This document shows, piece after piece, positions 5,581 to 5,975 of a DNA stretch of 5,975 bases. Both the position numbers and the translations under genes were made by a program. Below the pieces are notes generated by a model. It worked only from the letters and a program-made list of their open reading frames with translations, was not told the origin of the DNA and did not search any database. Location: NCBI GenBank assembly GCA_029784825.1, contig JAFMAU010000096.1, forward strand, positions 1 to 5,975, written 5' to 3'. This DNA comes from Nitrososphaerota archaeon. Lineage in GTDB: Archaea > Thermoproteota > Nitrososphaeria > Nitrososphaerales > UBA183. How positions within the stretch are numbered: the stretch's first letter is position 1; each line of letters begins with the position of its first letter.

Positions 5581-5627
5581 GAAGGAAGTGCCGGGGATGC
5601 GGCTGTCCAGTCCACCCCGGCTCCTTC
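5581..5627 (-). terminator. Strong hairpin after the upstream FAD-subunit gene, possible transcript end
   Basis: GAAGGA (5581-5586) pairs with TCCTTC (5622-5627) and GCCGGGG (5590-5596) with CCCCGGC (5615-5621), giving 13 base pairs with a three-base bulge and an 18-base loop. It begins 12 bp past the stop codon at 5640-5642. There is no T-run after it on the minus strand, so it may stabilise or process the 3' end of the mRNA instead of terminating transcription on its own. The rest of the gene-free stretch 5484-5580 shows no feature I can support. Confidence 0.45.
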
Positions 5628-5639
5628 GACCTTACCGGC

Positions 5640-5975
5640 TCAGGACTTCAGCAGACGCAGCGCGTTGATCACCGCGCCCTTGGCGATGTAGACGCGGAAC
5701 GCGTTCGTGGCCCCCGTGCCCCATTGTGCCACTGCCGGGTGAGACAGTGGAGTCGCGTTGGCGAGGGCCTGGTCGGCCGACGCGGCGAACACGTCCTCCG
5801 TCAGAGTCTTTCCTGCGAGGTATGATTCTGCGGCGGGCGCCCTAATGGGTTTGGTTGCGACGTGGCCCAGCACCACCCTCGCGGTCGAGACCGCGTTACC
5901 GTTGAACGTGGCAGCCACGGCGACGCTGGCGAACGGGAAGTCGATGGCGTTCCTGTCGGTGACCCTGAAGAAGGC
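5640..5975 (-). CDS. C-terminal part of another FAD-binding subunit (partial, enters from the right edge)
   Basis: An open frame of 111 codons from the right edge to a TGA at 5642-5640. It starts AFFRVTDRNAIDFPFASVAV and aligns with residues 236-337 of the FAD subunit at 1288-2301, by hand about 60% identical (for example RVVLG, the AESYL region and NAFRV..AKGAV). This is the C-terminal domain of the CO-dehydrogenase flavoprotein family. The GTG at 5918 falls inside the domain and is not a start. It carries about nine extra residues (HPAVAQWGT region) before the conserved NAFRV. The DUF5678-like and retropepsin genes that follow the other FAD gene are absent here; a hairpin and a new promoter follow instead. 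The remaining subunits of this upstream operon presumably lie to the right. Confidence 0.88.
   Translation of the reverse strand, partial: AFFRVTDRNAIDFPFASVAVAATFNGNAVSTARVVLGHVATKPIRAPAAESYLAGKTLTEDVFAASADQALANATPLSHPAVAQWGTGATNAFRVYIAKGAVINALRLLKS

Noticed and set aside
5295..5615. Minus-strand open frame (106 codons) over the promoter and Tat leader
   Set aside because: It runs through the hairpin, operator and start of the 2Fe-2S gene in another frame and is Arg/Pro/Ser-rich with no conserved pattern.
1..5975. tRNA, rRNA or CRISPR array
   Set aside because: I saw no cloverleaf-like stretch, rRNA-like sequence or regularly spaced repeat-spacer units.

Overview
The window looks archaeal. 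The coding strand uses ATA heavily for Ile and AGG for Arg although the DNA is GC-rich, and two gene starts sit about 27-28 bp downstream of an AT-rich TATA-like island, which suits leaderless archaeal transcripts. I cannot name a lineage with confidence; a Thermoproteota/Thaumarchaeota-type soil or sediment archaeon is a guess. All genes I support read leftward (minus strand); the long plus-strand ORFs are antisense shadows.

Layout from right (upstream) to left (downstream). Positions 5975-5640 hold the C-terminal end of an FAD-binding subunit from an upstream xanthine-oxidase-family operon. A strong hairpin (5627-5581) and a promoter/operator region (about 5482-5408) follow. Next comes a complete three-subunit molybdenum hydroxylase operon: a Tat-exported 2x[2Fe-2S] subunit (5385-4684), a molybdopterin-binding catalytic subunit (4676-2313) and an FAD subunit with a four-Cys [4Fe-4S]-type insert (2301-1288). 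The architecture resembles the exported aldehyde oxidoreductase PaoABC. The same tightly spaced transcript (gaps of 7-13 bp or a short overlap) continues into a small DUF5678-like protein (1274-1026) and two tandem retropepsin-like proteins (about 1026-619 and 609-196). The first has an intact DTG active-site motif; in the second it is DQN.

Positions 1-119 repeat 5321-5440 at about 80% identity. They contain the same palindrome CCCGAAC-NN-GTTCGGG, the same TATA-like element at identical spacing, and the first 21 codons of another Tat-type 2Fe-2S subunit (65-1). The window is therefore the middle unit of a tandem array of at least three related operons, with the regulatory block duplicated along with the genes.

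How the parts work together (inference): the three subunits assemble in the cytoplasm and the folded complex is exported through the Tat signal of the small subunit. It would oxidise an unknown substrate, with electrons passing from Mo through the FeS clusters to FAD. No cofactor-insertion chaperone (XdhC/PaoD type) lies in the window. The most unusual part is the DUF5678-like/retropepsin/degenerate-retropepsin trio at the end of a molybdoenzyme operon.
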